Assembly: GCF_949628265.1 (NCBI RefSeq) | Contig: NC_088787.1 | Location: 4,082,501 to 4,146,500 of the forward strand | Origin: Cloeon dipterum | Lineage: Eukaryota; Arthropoda; Insecta; Ephemeroptera; Baetidae | Reading direction: 5' to 3' | DNA: 64,000 nucleotides | In this document: positions 33,821-45,594 of the stretch, one piece after another | Layout: each line of letters starts with the position of its first letter | Numbering within the stretch: the first letter of the stretch is position 1 | Program-made: the position numbers and the translations under genes | Notes under the pieces: generated by a model | Database searches by the model: none | What the model was told of the DNA's origin: nothing | The model's input: only the letters and a program-made list of their open reading frames with translations

Positions 33821-34854
33821 CGCCCCACACCGTTGCTGGCGCGCTTGCGGTCGGCACATGCATTTGAGAAACTTTTGTTTCGCAATTTTTATTAGTGTTC
33901 CTTGTCATTGTCGACCCCAATTTATGTCAAATTTTCCAGAGCCCTCAACTCAGGATTCTTTACTTTTACCCGAAGCGTGAATATAAAACAACTCACAGTG
34001 AAACCCTTGCTTTTCTCTGTCTTTTGCGGCCATCATCTTGCCTTCGGACATTCTTTAACTCATGAAGTATGAATTTTACATTTATTTCAGGAGTACATGC
34101 AGCTATATTTTGACATTTTGTTCCATAAAAGATTGTTGAAACAATAAATAATTGTAGAAATGTAAATATAATTCTTCTGCTCCTATATTAATATTAATGT
34201 ACAGTATTTGTTAAATGAAAATAAATACTTAATTTTTTGTGCATATATAAGAAATCGAATGATGTATTCTTTGTATATATATATATATATATAGCGGTGG
34301 TGTGTATTCTCAAAAATTTAGAGTCTACTAAAATTGTTAATGTCAAAAGTAAAGCGAAGATAAACTTTTAATTTTACTCAATTTATCATTTTTCCGATGA
34401 ATGTGAAAATAAACACGTTGGATTGTTTAATTGTTGAAGTTTGTTATAATTATTTCATTTTTACTCGATTTTTAAATACATTATTACAATCATGTCAATT
34501 ATTTTACAGTCAACATTGAGGTTTTTAATTTTTAGAGAGCCTATACTTCTAAATTTTATCTATACGCATGTTTAGATTTAGAATTGAATTTAAATACGTG
34601 GCGAATTTGAGAGTACTTTTGTTTACTCTCAACTCTCGAGTCTTATGAGAACAGATAGTATTTGCAGCTTGTCGGATGGCAGACGTCAAAAACCAAGGAG
34701 AGCGGCGGTGAAGAAGTTTTGATGGGCCGCGATCTCTTTTCTATTTTTTTTTTAATTTTGCAGTTGGCGAGCAGGCCAAAAATCTCTTTCTCTCCTATTA
34801 AATTTTGGTCTAATGAACTTTGATCGTCTAGTTTCGTCTAGAGTCAGTTTAATT

Positions 34855-34985
34855 TGATCCTGATGGTTTAATCGACCAATACCAAAGTATAGAATGAAGC
34901 AAATTCGTTTTCATAACGACATAAGAGATTTTTTAGTCTCACAAAGTGCTATGGTTTGAGGACTGCCTTAAAACCGTACACTTGA
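34855..34985 (+). pseudogene. Relic of caspase exon (duplicate of 28905-29041)
   Basis: Nucleotide similarity to exon 4 of the caspase-NACHT gene runs through ATCGACCAATACCAAAGTAT, ACGACATAAGAGATTTTTTA, GTTTGAGGACTGCC and TTAAAACCGTA. It corresponds to the p20 segment just after the catalytic His. The frame contains a stop and several indels and no neighbouring exon is intact. It is the remains of a partial duplication of the caspase part, or of a lost paralogue. Confidence 0.7.
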
Positions 34986-35164
34986 AGCGAACTTACTTAG
35001 CCTACGCACAGACAAGATTTTCTTGTGAGGTAGGTGCCATCAACTTTAAAAACCGTAAGGCGTTAGCTGCGAGAGGCGACGCGAACGACCGGCACCGCAG
35101 CGTCTGCAGCCGCCACCAGCGCGCGCAGTCTTTCCAACCAGCGGAATTAAAATTTAAAGCAGGA

Positions 35165-35400
35165 TATCAACAAACGTCTCAGAGTTTCGATAAGAAACCA
35201 AAGTCAGCCACTCCGCAGAATTAAATGAAAAATTCAACAGCTCAATTGGTTTGATCGGAACTCGTTTTATCTCGCACACGTGCAGGAAATTGCTGTCTGA
35301 GCGTTTGACGCAGGCTGGCCGCTTGGAAAACGCTTTTCAGCTCGAGGCGCCGACCGCAGAAACTCCGTCAGCCACTTGAGCCACACACCCGAAATCAAAA
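35165..35400. repeat. Noncoding duplicated block around tyrosine-tail gene 2, member 1
   Basis: Colinear with 38115-38360 in the same orientation. Shared strings include AATAAGAAACCAAAG or AATAAGAAGCCAAAG, GCAGAATTAA, TTATCTCGCAC, TGCAGGAAATTGC, GTCTGAGCGTTTGACGCAG and GAGCCACACAC. The pair flanks the gene at 36303-37234. Confidence 0.75.
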
Positions 35401-36302
35401 CCAAAATTCAGGAAAGAAAAGCATCGAAATTTCCGGCAAAACCCTAAATTGACTGCTCGAATCAGACGTTTACGCAAGTTTCAGGAAGTCTCTCCTGGCC
35501 TATCCTAATCACCCTAAAATCTCTAAACAAAGATGAACTGCGTCTAATATAATTAAATTTAATTTATCATAGATATAGGCCGACGAAAATTGGGCTAATT
35601 ATAGTTATTTATAAGGTTTACAGTTCAATTTGTTTCAAAATAAAACTTAGTGAGACAAAATTTACAAGAGACTGCAAATAAATACTTATGAATCTTTTTT
35701 CAAATATTTTGGAAATGTGATGGCTACGCAGATGTTTTTTTAATGAAAAGAGAAAAGATCGGCCCTGAATCAGCGCTTGTCACCCTGGAGGAAACGATTC
35801 GTCGACTCTTGTGGCGTCTGCAGCAGCAGTTATTCGAGTCTTTTTCCTGCGATTTGAGGATCCAGATTTAGAATCGGCGACCACAGCTCAGGCTGACAAT
35901 GAAGCAACTCCGGGGAAGGTGGAGACGTGATGAATGGCGGGCACGCGACCTTGATCAGCACAGCAGGATAAAAGTTGGCACGGAGGGGAAGTGGTGGAAA
36001 CGCAGGAAAAGCCAAGGTAAGCGAGGAGGCTATCGTCTTTAGGCCTTTTCTAGCCTTTTAATTAAAATACCATGACGGACTGCTGGAGAGAGAAACAATG
36101 AAATTGATTTTTTGAATTTATGATTTTATTTTACATCTATTAAATTTGAAAATTACGGGATGATTGCAAACATAAAATCAAGGAATAATTTTTAATTTTT
36201 CCAAAAAATTATTACGATACATGTTAATGGTAAATTCGTCTATGAAGCACAAAATAAATTCAATTATTTATATTATTCTTTACAAAAGAGATGCGATTGT
36301 GC

Positions 36303-37234
36303 TCAAGGCAGGAGTTTGAGGTATTGCACCGACTCGGAAGTAACGTCTTTGCAACGTGGTGTCGTGGAAGTTTCCGGTGCAACGTCGTCGTACAGATGTT
36401 CCGGTTCAACAGGGCCGACGTCGTCGTACTGATCAACTGGAGCACGAGGCGCCTCTCCAAATTTCTCGAAACTCCTCGGTCTCTCAGGCATCGCTTTTAC
36501 TCTTCTCGCCGATCGCTGGCTGAGAATAATCGGCCGCTCGTAGAGACTAGGAGCAGCAGGGGCAGAGGCTTGGTCGTGTTTTACTTCCTCGTACAGCGGC
36601 ACTTCCGCGGGGCCCACGTCATCGTAGTTGTCAGAGATAACGGACATTTCCTGGGCCTCGTTGGTGTTTTGCAGAATGGACTTGTTCCTCTTCTGTCTTA
36701 GGACAATAAAAATAATGAAAAAACTCGACAGGATCACGGTACACATGTTGGAGCAGATCAGAATGAGGATCAATAGCCGATATTGGTGCAATTTTTCCGT
36801 CAGGATGCTGCTCTCCTGCACCTCGGCTATGGCAGTACTATTATTCCCGCTGATTTGTTCTGTAAAGTAACAGGCAAATGAGATTGGTTTGGTCTCAAGG
36901 GAAATGGGGAATATAACTTGGCGTAATTTGAATAAATTGACATGACCAACCATATTATAATTGAGATTAATTTAATTAAGATTAACAACCATATTGAGAA
37001 ATTTCACAAAGGAGAAACTGGAAATAAAAATAAAATGCCTGCCCAGGATGCAGATGGCTGCATAGCGAGCCCTTTTTTATCCATCGGTTTTAGCAACACT
37101 AATTACAAAGTGCTCTTTTGCAGGTGTAAACTTAACAAAATCATTCTTTTTGGAATAGTTTTCAAGGGAACTGTGTTCAGATTAAACTTACCTGGCGAGA
37201 CAAAGTCAGGGAATGAAAGGCCGAGGAACGACAT
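36303..37234 (-). CDS. Single-pass membrane protein with tyrosine-motif tail (2)
   Basis: Two exons, 37192-37234 and 36303-36859, code for 199 residues with matching phase 1. A 42-residue N-terminal part with NNST glycosylation sites precedes a transmembrane helix at about residues 43-68 (LLILILICSNMCTVILSS) and a basic RQKRNK stop. The tail carries YDDVGP, LYEEVK, LYERP, YDDVGP, LYDDVAP and a C-terminal QYLKLLP. The order of Tyr motifs and the C-terminal QYLK[VL]LP match the paralogue at 15674-16915. No cleavable signal peptide is evident, so it may use the helix as a signal anchor with a short outside part, like an ITAM-type adaptor. SH2 binding is inferred from the motifs. The start is the only ATG in the first exon. 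Confidence 0.72.
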
Positions 37235-39344
37235 GCTTCTAGACTTTCCCAAGCTTTCACAAAAGTGCAACCGTTTTTTGAGAAAATGGAACGAATAGAC
37301 ATACGAGACGCGCAACCAGAGAGTCAAATGGCGTTGGATTGAGCACGCGCACCCGACTCTTATACACCAAACAACCCGGAACCTTTTAAATTTGATAAAA
37401 AAAAAAATCGCAGTAGATTGCTATTGTTGAAAAAGAACAGTCACGCAGTGCTTTACATATATACAAAGTGGGGATCTCATTGACTTTTAGGAAATTCAAG
37501 AGATCTTTTAATTCAAAATATTACAATTTTTTAGGCCTATCAAACCGAAACAGTCAGTTAATTCACTCTTTAGTCACATTTAATTATTTTTTAAATTAAT
37601 CGAAATAGTCGATAAGACTAGCGTATATTTTTAAACATGCGACACACACATTTACCAGCTTATCACGGAATAATCATAGCTCGAAATAGTTTTTGTATCG
37701 CTACATGGTGCACACTTCCTGATTGTGAGCAACTCACTCGCTAAACAAGTGATAAAAATAAATTTTTGACTGATGTTCTTGACAATAAGAGGTAATATTT
37801 ATCTTTCAGGTATGTCTCGTCTGTATTTCTACGAGAAAGTGGTAGTAAAATAGTGGCGCAATCGTATCCAATGGGGTTAAAGACTCTCAACGTTTGTTAT
37901 ACTCCGGTGGGCCGTGAGTTTTTTCTCCTCACTTTCGAGGCCTATAAAAGTACATAATTAGACTTCTCGTAACATGGTGAAAGCCATTCCTGTTTCGGCG
38001 AACGCACTAAGCTGAAGAGTCATAAATTATTGGAAATATTAAGGAAAATGATGCTATTTTTGTTAAATTGATAAAAGTTCTAAAAATACAATTTTTATTT
38101 CCGAACAGAATGTTTGTTGTGCGCCAGAATTTCAATAAGAAGCCAAAGCTGGCCAAACTGCAGAATTAATCGAAACGATCAATCGTTTACTTAATTGGGT
38201 CTATTAGAACTGTATTATCTCGCACCGCAATTATGCAGGAAATTGCGGTCTGAGCGTTTGACGCAGACTGACCGATTAAAAACCGCTTTTAGCATTAAAA
38301 GGTGCCAACCACGCATAAACTTAGCCGCTCGAGCCACACACAAAGGAAGAACCGAACATCGAACCGAAATTAAAACACGAAAAATGCATTGATATCGTAT
38401 TTCTTTAATAAATATGTTTTCCTGAAAGTGTGCAAGAAAATTTGTCCTTCCTGACTATCCTTTACGACTCCACGAAATTTAAAATTGTCAAAAAATGATT
38501 CCTCTCCTGCTTTAGCCCCATATGATCAGGGGTAAATTAATTTCGAGGAACATTGTTTTCGATAAAATAGATATAGATTCGTATTAATAACAACTGTAAT
38601 TTATTTGCCTTTGCAACTATGCGTCATAAAATTTTAAATAACCGCACAAGCCTTTAGATAAATCCAAAAAGAGTTGGGTGTCGTTGGTGGGGAAGCTGCC
38701 ACGCGGTGGAAGATTGGTCAACCTCAAAGGCGTTGCGACAAATCTGAATCGTGGCGCCATCTTCTGCTTGATAGCTCAAATACATAATTCCATATATAGG
38801 ATCGAAACTCGTTCTGGCTTTAAAAGAACAAAAAAAAACTGATTGACTTTGAACGCGACCGCTTTGGACCGAATTTAGACGCAGCTGTTCTCGCTCACAC
38901 AAAGGCGCCATTTTTTGCTCTCCTCTGCTCGGCGCCTGAAGGTGGCGCAGATTAGACATGGTCAAATATAAATATCGATATTTGACATCATAATGTGTTT
39001 CCTGGGGGGCCGCTTACGGCAACGCAACCTTGAAAGTAAATGGCAACGCTGGGCATAATGTACAGTGTTTCAAGGTCGAGCTAAGAAACAGTGCCGTAAA
39101 TATTGACTAGCAGAAGGGACGTATAAATATTTTGGTATCAAAACTACTGGCGTTTGAAGATGCATATTTATAATTTAGCACATTATTTATTTATTTACAT
39201 TTGAGGAAGATAATCTTATTAAAATTACATAGAAGCGTTCTGTATAAAAACAAAATTAAAATTTTGGTCAGAAACTATAAACTATTCCTGAATAAAAATT
39301 TGTCGTTCAATAAATAAATTTTCGATCCGTGACAGTAAATAAAT
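37235..39344. other. Intergenic with duplicated block
   Basis: Holds the second copy of the duplicated block (38115-38360). Short frames at 38654-38965 are not conserved with anything recognised. The rest is AT-rich. Confidence 0.45.
38115..38360. repeat. Noncoding duplicated block around tyrosine-tail gene 2, member 2
   Basis: Partner of 35165-35400. The best-kept core is GCAGGAAATTGCGGTCTGAG followed by CGTTTGACGCAG. No shared open frame. Confidence 0.75.
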
Positions 39345-42099
39345 TCATAATTCGTAAGCGTTGCAAGCTACAAGAAATTCGTTAAGTTGTTCCTCCCCAA
39401 GGACACGGAAAATCTCTGAATTCAAAATTTTTTGAGGAACATCATCAATCGTTCCGTGTTCTTTCTCGATGGACTCATACAAATCCTCGTCATGAAAGTG
39501 GATGTAGACATGGACGTCGTTCAAATTGGCACAAAACGCGATCGCATTCTTCATCAATTCACTAAAAGCTGGAAAAAACAGAGCGAATTGAGAGAATTGA
39601 GGATCCGATTTGTAGTCTGCATCGATTTCCAAGGCCGACGAGTGATCAAAGTGAAGCTGGTCGAGATTGCCGAGGATCTTCTTCTCAGCAATCAAGGTTG
39701 ACACCTTTCTCAGGTCGTCTGCGTTGAAATACTCGTTTCGCATGGTAAAAGTTTGCAGTTTTGGCGCCGAAAGAATGTTCGACAGGATTGCGGTTTCGTG
39801 GCTAAGAATCAAAATTTTGAAATGAGCCATTAGTCTTTGGAAAATTATACTGTGAATTTTATTCGAGGAATTCAAGTTTTTGGTGAAGCTTTAAAACACA
39901 ATTTTTGACGTAAAAAATCTTTGTATTTGTCGCAACAGCGATTGGCTTAACCGATTTTAGTATTCAGAAAGTTAAAATATGCTTTCTTTCAACCATAAAA
40001 AGAGTTTCGTTCCTTCACCAGAAAACGGATCTATTTTGACCCAGCAGAGGACGACGCAGACGTTCTGATTGGCCAAAAATGACGAGTAACGCCGCAGACC
40101 AATCAGAGCGTCCGTATTCTTCCGCCGCGCGAAAATAGATCGCTTTTTGAAAGAGCACAAAACTCGCCACTGCTGGGAATTTGCTTTGGAGGGAATTTAA
40201 TTTTAGTTGATCATTTATTTGGATAAATCAACATTAAAATAAAATGATAAATTATTATTACCTTTCTTTTTCAGGAGGCTGCCAATCAAAACACTCTAAT
40301 TCAGCGAAAAATTCGATCTTCTGCGAGTCGTCGTTCATTCCCACGTTCAACAACACGAGATGCCACAGTTTTGGGCACAGCGAGAAAATCGTCTTGAATT
40401 TATAGGTTATTGGACCGGGTTTGGCGTTGATCACGAGAAGGGTCAAATTGGGCCCATACGTGGTCAGGAACAAGTCCACGATCTCCTTTGACGGCGGATA
40501 GTGCAAAACCAGGCTCTCGATTTTGGAAAACATCAGCATGGAATTTATCCCATGTTTCTCACTGTTTTCCGTGAATTCGATCTGAAATTTTTGGAATTCC
40601 AAAAATTAAGTTTATAAAAAGGTATATAATGATGCTTAAAGACCGTCCTTGATAAAGTTTCTGAACACACCAATCGATTCTTGATGGTCGAATTAGGTGA
40701 AGTGGGTATTTTTTTCGACCAAAAAGTCCAGCGCGACGTAAGAACTTTTTTCCCGCCAAAACAATATGAATGGATTTGCGAGATGAGCGCATGCGTCAGA
40801 GCTGGCTGGATCTGACAAAGAAGTCATTTGTGCAGGTGGTATCTCTGCAAGTGCTCAAACCAGCTCTCACGCATGCGCAGTCCTCGCAAATACGTTCATA
40901 TTGTTTTGGCGGGAAAAAAGCTTTGAACCTGGCGCTGGACATTTGGTCGGAAAAAAGATCTAATCAACCTAATTCGACCCTCAAAAATAGATTAGTATGC
41001 TCAGAAACTTCGTCAATGACGGTCTTTAATGATCCTGGAAAAATCCAGATTTATTGCAAAATTTCCAATTGAAATTCTTTTAAATATCATTTAGGTCAAG
41101 ATTTAGAGAGAAAAGAAACTATTACGTCGATGTGGGTGACGTTGGGAAACATCAAATGCAGTCCGAAGGGGTTGGGGCGAGTGCTCAGTTGTCTCAAATC
41201 AGAAATATCCGAGGGAATATCCATCATGCGCAAATTTCCGTGATTCTCGAAAGTGTAGCGGTCTGCGTACATACGAGCCACTTGAAGATTTGGCAGCTCC
41301 CTGACGCAAAGCCACCAGAGCTGCTCTTCGAGTCTCTTTCTGTCTTCGAGTGATTCTTCTCCTAGGCTGACGGTGAAAAGGAAAACCTTCAGATTGGAAA
41401 AACTGTGCTTGAAGGCGTCCAAATCGACGCTAGCAATCGATTCACGCTCGTACAAGATTTGCACATTGACTTCTTGCAGACATTTCAAATTGCTGCACAG
41501 CTCCATTACACGGGAAAAATGGATCGGATAGCAGAACAGAATCAGAGTATGCAGATTTTTCAGTTGAATTAGCTGCTCCAGCATTGATAATTCTTCCACG
41601 GTTGATGAATGCATTTCAATTTTAAGATAAGTCAGATTTGGAGCTTTATTCGAAATTAACCGCAGCACCTTAAAATCTTAAATAGTTAAAGAAAAAATTT
41701 GAATTTAATAAATCTCACCTCGATGAATATGTCATCCGTCAAATCTTCTGGACAAAAGGACATGAAACCGGACAGCTCAATGCTTTTTGTCTGCGGTGTG
41801 AGCAACAATTCCAAAGCTTCAAGCCGGAATTGGAACGTTTCTTCGTCTTGGTATCCTTTTTGCGTGGTTAGTTGATGAAGTAAATATTCCTGGAGACGAG
41901 GATCTGAGAAATTTTTGTAACAATAAAAAATTTTAATATAAAATAAAATCACACCAAGGTAGGCGAGCTGATTTCTTTGCGTTTCGTCGGCGATGTTTTC
42001 AAGGATTTTATTGAATACGGATTCCTCACGTTCTTTTGCTTGTGCCAGCAGTCTATTCATCCTCTCTTTGGCCAAAGCCAGTTTCGTATCATCGTCCAT
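39345..42099 (-). CDS. Leucine-rich-repeat-like protein (1)
   Basis: Five exons, 41955-42099, 41719-41903, 41126-41668, 40262-40581 and 39345-39801, code for 549 residues. The start reads MDDDTKLALAKERMNRLLAQ. Residues about 110-549 contain repeated leucine-rich segments (APNLTYLKIEM, LKNLHTLILFCYP, CPKLWHLVLLNVGM, APKLQTFTMRNEY, LDQLHFDH) that fit irregular LRRs as in F-box/LRR proteins. No F-box was found in the N-terminal 110 residues, which are helical and charged. A paralogue with the same exon plan is at 47798-50681. A family A MITE fills intron 3. A substrate-recognition scaffold role is possible but unproven. Confidence 0.8.
40636..41029. mobile_element. Foldback TTAA MITE, family A, copy 5
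   Basis: A 386-bp member in intron 3 of the first leucine-rich gene, with intact TTAA at 40636-40639 and 41026-41029. It starts AGACCGTCCTTGATAAAG and ends GTCAATGACGGTCT. Confidence 0.9.
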
Positions 42100-43381
42100 C
42101 TCTCTGGTATTTATTTTCAGGAATTCGGAAGAATAACTAAAATATTTGGAAGTCCGATATAAGAATCTCGTGTGGAATTCTGGAATTTACGAATTTATCT
42201 GACTAATCAGAAAAACTAGATTTCTCCGTTAGAAAAATCACAAATTTACTTAATTTCGATGTAGTTATACTCGCCTCTGGTGCGTTGATCAATATCCCTC
42301 AATAAAGGAATTATGAAAACTGTTCGAGCTAAATATAAAAATACTGCTTTAGGCAGGAATGATAATGTTTGTCTTCCTGCGCGGTGACGTTCTGACGAGA
42401 TACTGCTCTTTGACTGCTGCTGTATTGCTCTGCCTGCTCTCCTTTTGCTACATAATTTCTTCCCGATAAATCTAGATGGCGTTGCTCCAATAAATTTAAT
42501 AACTGTTCAGCACAATATAAATTTTGCTGTCATTCCTATGAGAATTAAAAATAAAACTAACAATTTATTTCAAATTAAATTTTCATCTCATTTTACCGTC
42601 CCAAAGATTTATTTTGCTCTTAAGAGTCTTGCTTAAAAATAATAAAGTTTTTTTAAAAATAAACATAGAAGGTGTTACTCCAATAAATTTAGATAATTTT
42701 TCCTCGTAATTAAAATTTGTTTTTCTGCTATTTCTATAAGAAAAAAATATAATTAATTTATTACAAGTGAAAAGTTTCACCTCAGAGAGAGCATACTAAT
42801 GTTTCTACCCCTGCCGCTTCATATTCATAGGAGATTCAGCGGGGGCTAAATGTGCGATAAAATTGTTTCCCACTGCACAGATCCAAGATGGCGTGTGACA
42901 GTGAATGGCAGTAACAAAAAGCTCTCTTTGGATTCCCGTACGAGTGTCAAGAGATTGTTTTTACGATCCAAAAGACACCATAATTAGTACAATTAATGCA
43001 AATTCTGTCACAATATTGACCAAAACTTGGTTCTTTTGACGCATTTTCACGTGACCGTTTTTTCCCGCCATACTCCACCAGACGCCTTATCTGCGCGTCG
43101 CTGAGGAGATTGATCTGGAGCTGAATGTATAACAACCAAATATACACATATGCTAATGATAATTTTTCGATTAAAATTTTAGACAGTGATAGTTTACCAA
43201 ATTAAAAATTGATACTAATTGTGTTTCAATATTTCATTCATCCCTTTCAAATCAGCCTAGATTTGTTGAAGTATCATCCGGTGATTCCTTCTCCTTTTTG
43301 TTTACCCTATATATTCGACCTGACTACCCTGAATAACTACAGCTGTTTCGATCTCATTAATTCGCGCCATTTCGAGTTGCC
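42100..43381. other. Intergenic between divergent LRR and zinc-finger genes
   Basis: This interval separates divergently transcribed genes and so should contain both promoters. A direct repeat is at 42474-42785. No other exon was seen. Confidence 0.5.
42474..42785. repeat. Two-copy direct repeat of about 125 bp
   Basis: Copies at about 42474-42600 and 42668-42785 share GGCGTTGCTCCAATAAATTT or GGTGTTACTCCAATAAATTT, TAAATTTTG or TAAAATTTG, TTTCTATAAGA-like and a closing TCACCTCA or TCATCTCA. The copies are separated by about 70 bp. No coding was seen. Confidence 0.65.
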
Positions 43382-44980
43382 ATGATGCCGATGGTGAAGC
43401 CGCTCTGCCGCGTTTGCGAACGTCCGACGGCGGACGGCGCTGTCCAGGCTGTCCAATTGGACAAGGAAAAGCTGCAGACTTGGCTCCTAAATGTTTGTGG
43501 CTATGAATTTGCCGACGGAATCGAGGATGAAGATCTGATTTGCTATTTCTGCATCTGGAACGCAGAGTGAGTTTTAGTTTTCGATTATTTTTCCTCGAAC
43601 TAACCTTTTCCCCCAGGTTTCTCGCCAGACAGGTACCTGAATTTGATAATCTTGCTTGGTGGTCAACAAATGTACAGTTGGACGGCACCCTGAGGGAGTT
43701 ACGCAAAAAATATTTTGGTAATTTTGCTTTTTGAATATAAATGCAGCGCGCAATTTTAATTTAATTGTTGTTATTTTAATTTTCGATTTTTCTCAATTTG
43801 TCTTATACATAGATATATGGTTTGGGTTGTTGCAGAAGGGAAGGCAGAGCAGTGCTGGGTCCAGCTGGAGAAAATTGAGTTACCGATAAGCGAGAAGGAG
43901 GAAAATGCAGAGCATAAGGCAAAGACTGACGGTCGAAAAGGCGGAAACAAATGTTTCTACTGTGAAAGAGTTGTCGCAACAATTAGAAGCCACATGAGAT
44001 ATATGCACGCGAATGCCATCAGGTGTGATAATCGTAAATGTGCCAAATATTTCCACACTGTCGAGGAAAAGGAGAGCCACACCAAGGAAGTTCATCAAAA
44101 GTCCAAAGAGAAGAAATTGATCAAGTGCAATTTTTGCAACAAAGAATTTCGGTGGTTCTCAAACATTAGAGTGCATATTCGACGTGTTCATGCCGAGTTT
44201 CATGTTCAATGCAATTTCTTTGGTTGCCTCTGTTATTTCAAATCCGAACCGGAAATGATTGCCCACTTTGATGCTGTTCACAAGGAAGAAGACGAGGCAA
44301 AAGTTTTCAATTGCAACCACTGTGAGTTCAAATCTAAATCGAAGGTAGAATTGTCACTTCACGTTTCTCGTTTGCATTTTCCAAAGACAATCAAGTGTGC
44401 CAAATGCCACAAAATGTTTTCAACCAAGCAGCATCTGGCAATACACGTAAGACAGAATCACAGGTTTCGTGTGTGCTCAATTTGCAATTCAAATGTTACT
44501 GTTGGATATATGACTTGCCATTTGAAAAGAATGAACTGCAAGCGCTGCAAGAATGAATTTGAATGCTCAGGTTTGTACCAGTCGCACTGGAAAAAATGCA
44601 AAACAACTCTTCTCAAATGTGACAAGTGCCCAAAGGCATTTAAACTTCTTTCTCTGTTGGATTACCACGTGAAAAGGAAACACAGAAACAATTCGTGGCG
44701 TGGATTGCAGTACGAAAATCTTGGATTCAAGTGCGAGCCTTGCAAAAGGTACTACAAAAATGCAAAACAACTGAGAAAGCACCTAAATCTCATACACAAG
44801 AGACTGAATTTGAAGCACTGCGCGCACTGTTCCAAAAGCTTCCCTGATTTTGCACACTTGAAAAACCACTTGGCTGAGAAACACAATTTGATTGAACGCA
44901 AATTCGAATGCGGTGATTGCCAGAAGAAGTTTGTATTTCACGTTTTCTGTCTTTACACAAAAGAAATGTACATTTGCTGA
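43382..44980 (+). CDS. ZAD-type C2H2 zinc-finger protein
   Basis: Three exons, 43382-43566, 43617-43717 and 43836-44980, code for 476 residues. Residues about 9-75 form a ZAD domain with its two CxxC pairs (LCRVC and ICYFC), a zinc-binding dimerisation module typical of insect transcription factors. From residue 120 on there are about ten C2H2 fingers, for example CNFCNKEFRWFSNIRVHIRR, CAKCHKMFSTKQHLAIHVRQ and CAHCSKSFPDFAHLKNHLAE. The predicted frame ends soon after CGDCQKKF. The missing half of that finger and one more finger (CKVCGKSMG, HLLTIHG) continue in another frame to a stop at 45078, so there is a one-base frameshift near 44940-44950 or a sequence error. It likely binds DNA in the nucleus. 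The target is unknown. Confidence 0.9.
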
Positions 44981-45078
44981 GCAAAAATCTGAAATTGTGT
45001 AAGGTGTGTGGAAAATCAATGGGTGCAAACTGGTTGAAAACCCATTTATTAACGATCCATGGCATTAGCAGTCCGTAA
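44950..45078 (+). pseudogene. Out-of-frame C-terminal finger of the ZAD gene
   Basis: Frame +1 relative to the upstream exon reads SLHKRNVH, then CKVCGKSMGANWLKTH and LLTIHG before TAA at 45076-45078. It completes one C2H2 finger and adds another. The host gene therefore appears to have lost these fingers by a frameshift, or the window has a base error here. Confidence 0.65.
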
Positions 45079-45594
45079 TTGATAATATTGCACCCTTTTG
45101 TTTGTTATATCATCTAGAAAAATTTGTTTGCTTGAAACATTTAAAAGACAAAAAGTTTGTAGAAAGTAATGCGTTGTTTTAAAATTTCGTGCGACGTGTT
45201 TTGTAATTTTTCCTATTATCTGAATTCGTACCTTCTGCAAAGTTTGTATTTTGATTATGAATCATTAAAAATGCTATATAAATTAAGTTATTTTTACTTC
45301 ATCACAACCAATTGAATATTTACTAATAAATACACAAATGGAGCCGAAAGTATTATGCGGATTGTCAAAGAAATTGATATAGAAAATGACATTTATGTTA
45401 ATAAAAAGGAATTAATATTATTGAAGTCTATTCCTATTGATTAATTGGTTCAAATCCCCAAAACGACACCTTTCCCTGCGTCGCAATTGGTATTTAATTC
45501 GTTCCTTCCTCCCCTCGCACGAGCTATGTCATTTAAAATCACGTGGCTGCTTCCCCCTCTCACTGACGCCATTAAATTTGACCTCTCTCTTCTA
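45079..45594. other. Intergenic, converging gene ends
   Basis: The interval between the 3' ends of the zinc-finger gene and the small membrane gene. AT-rich, with AATAAATACAC near 45325 as a possible polyadenylation region. No gene was seen. Confidence 0.5.

Larger units (their letters stand above)
33821..36302. other. Intergenic with TA microsatellite, caspase relic and duplicated block
   Basis: A possible polyadenylation signal AATAAA lies near 34144, and a TA dinucleotide run is at 34277-34296. A decayed caspase exon is at 34855-34985. The block 35165-35400 is repeated at 38115-38360. No intact gene was recognised. Confidence 0.55.

Noticed and set aside
34277-34296. TA dinucleotide run
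   Set aside because: An ordinary microsatellite, noted only as a landmark.
36291-36701. 136-codon plus-strand frame
   Set aside because: Antisense of the tyrosine-tail exon. The minus-strand reading has the membrane helix and conserved motifs.
38654-38965. 103-codon minus-strand frame
   Set aside because: Not recognised, and no paralogue or clear gene signals were found.
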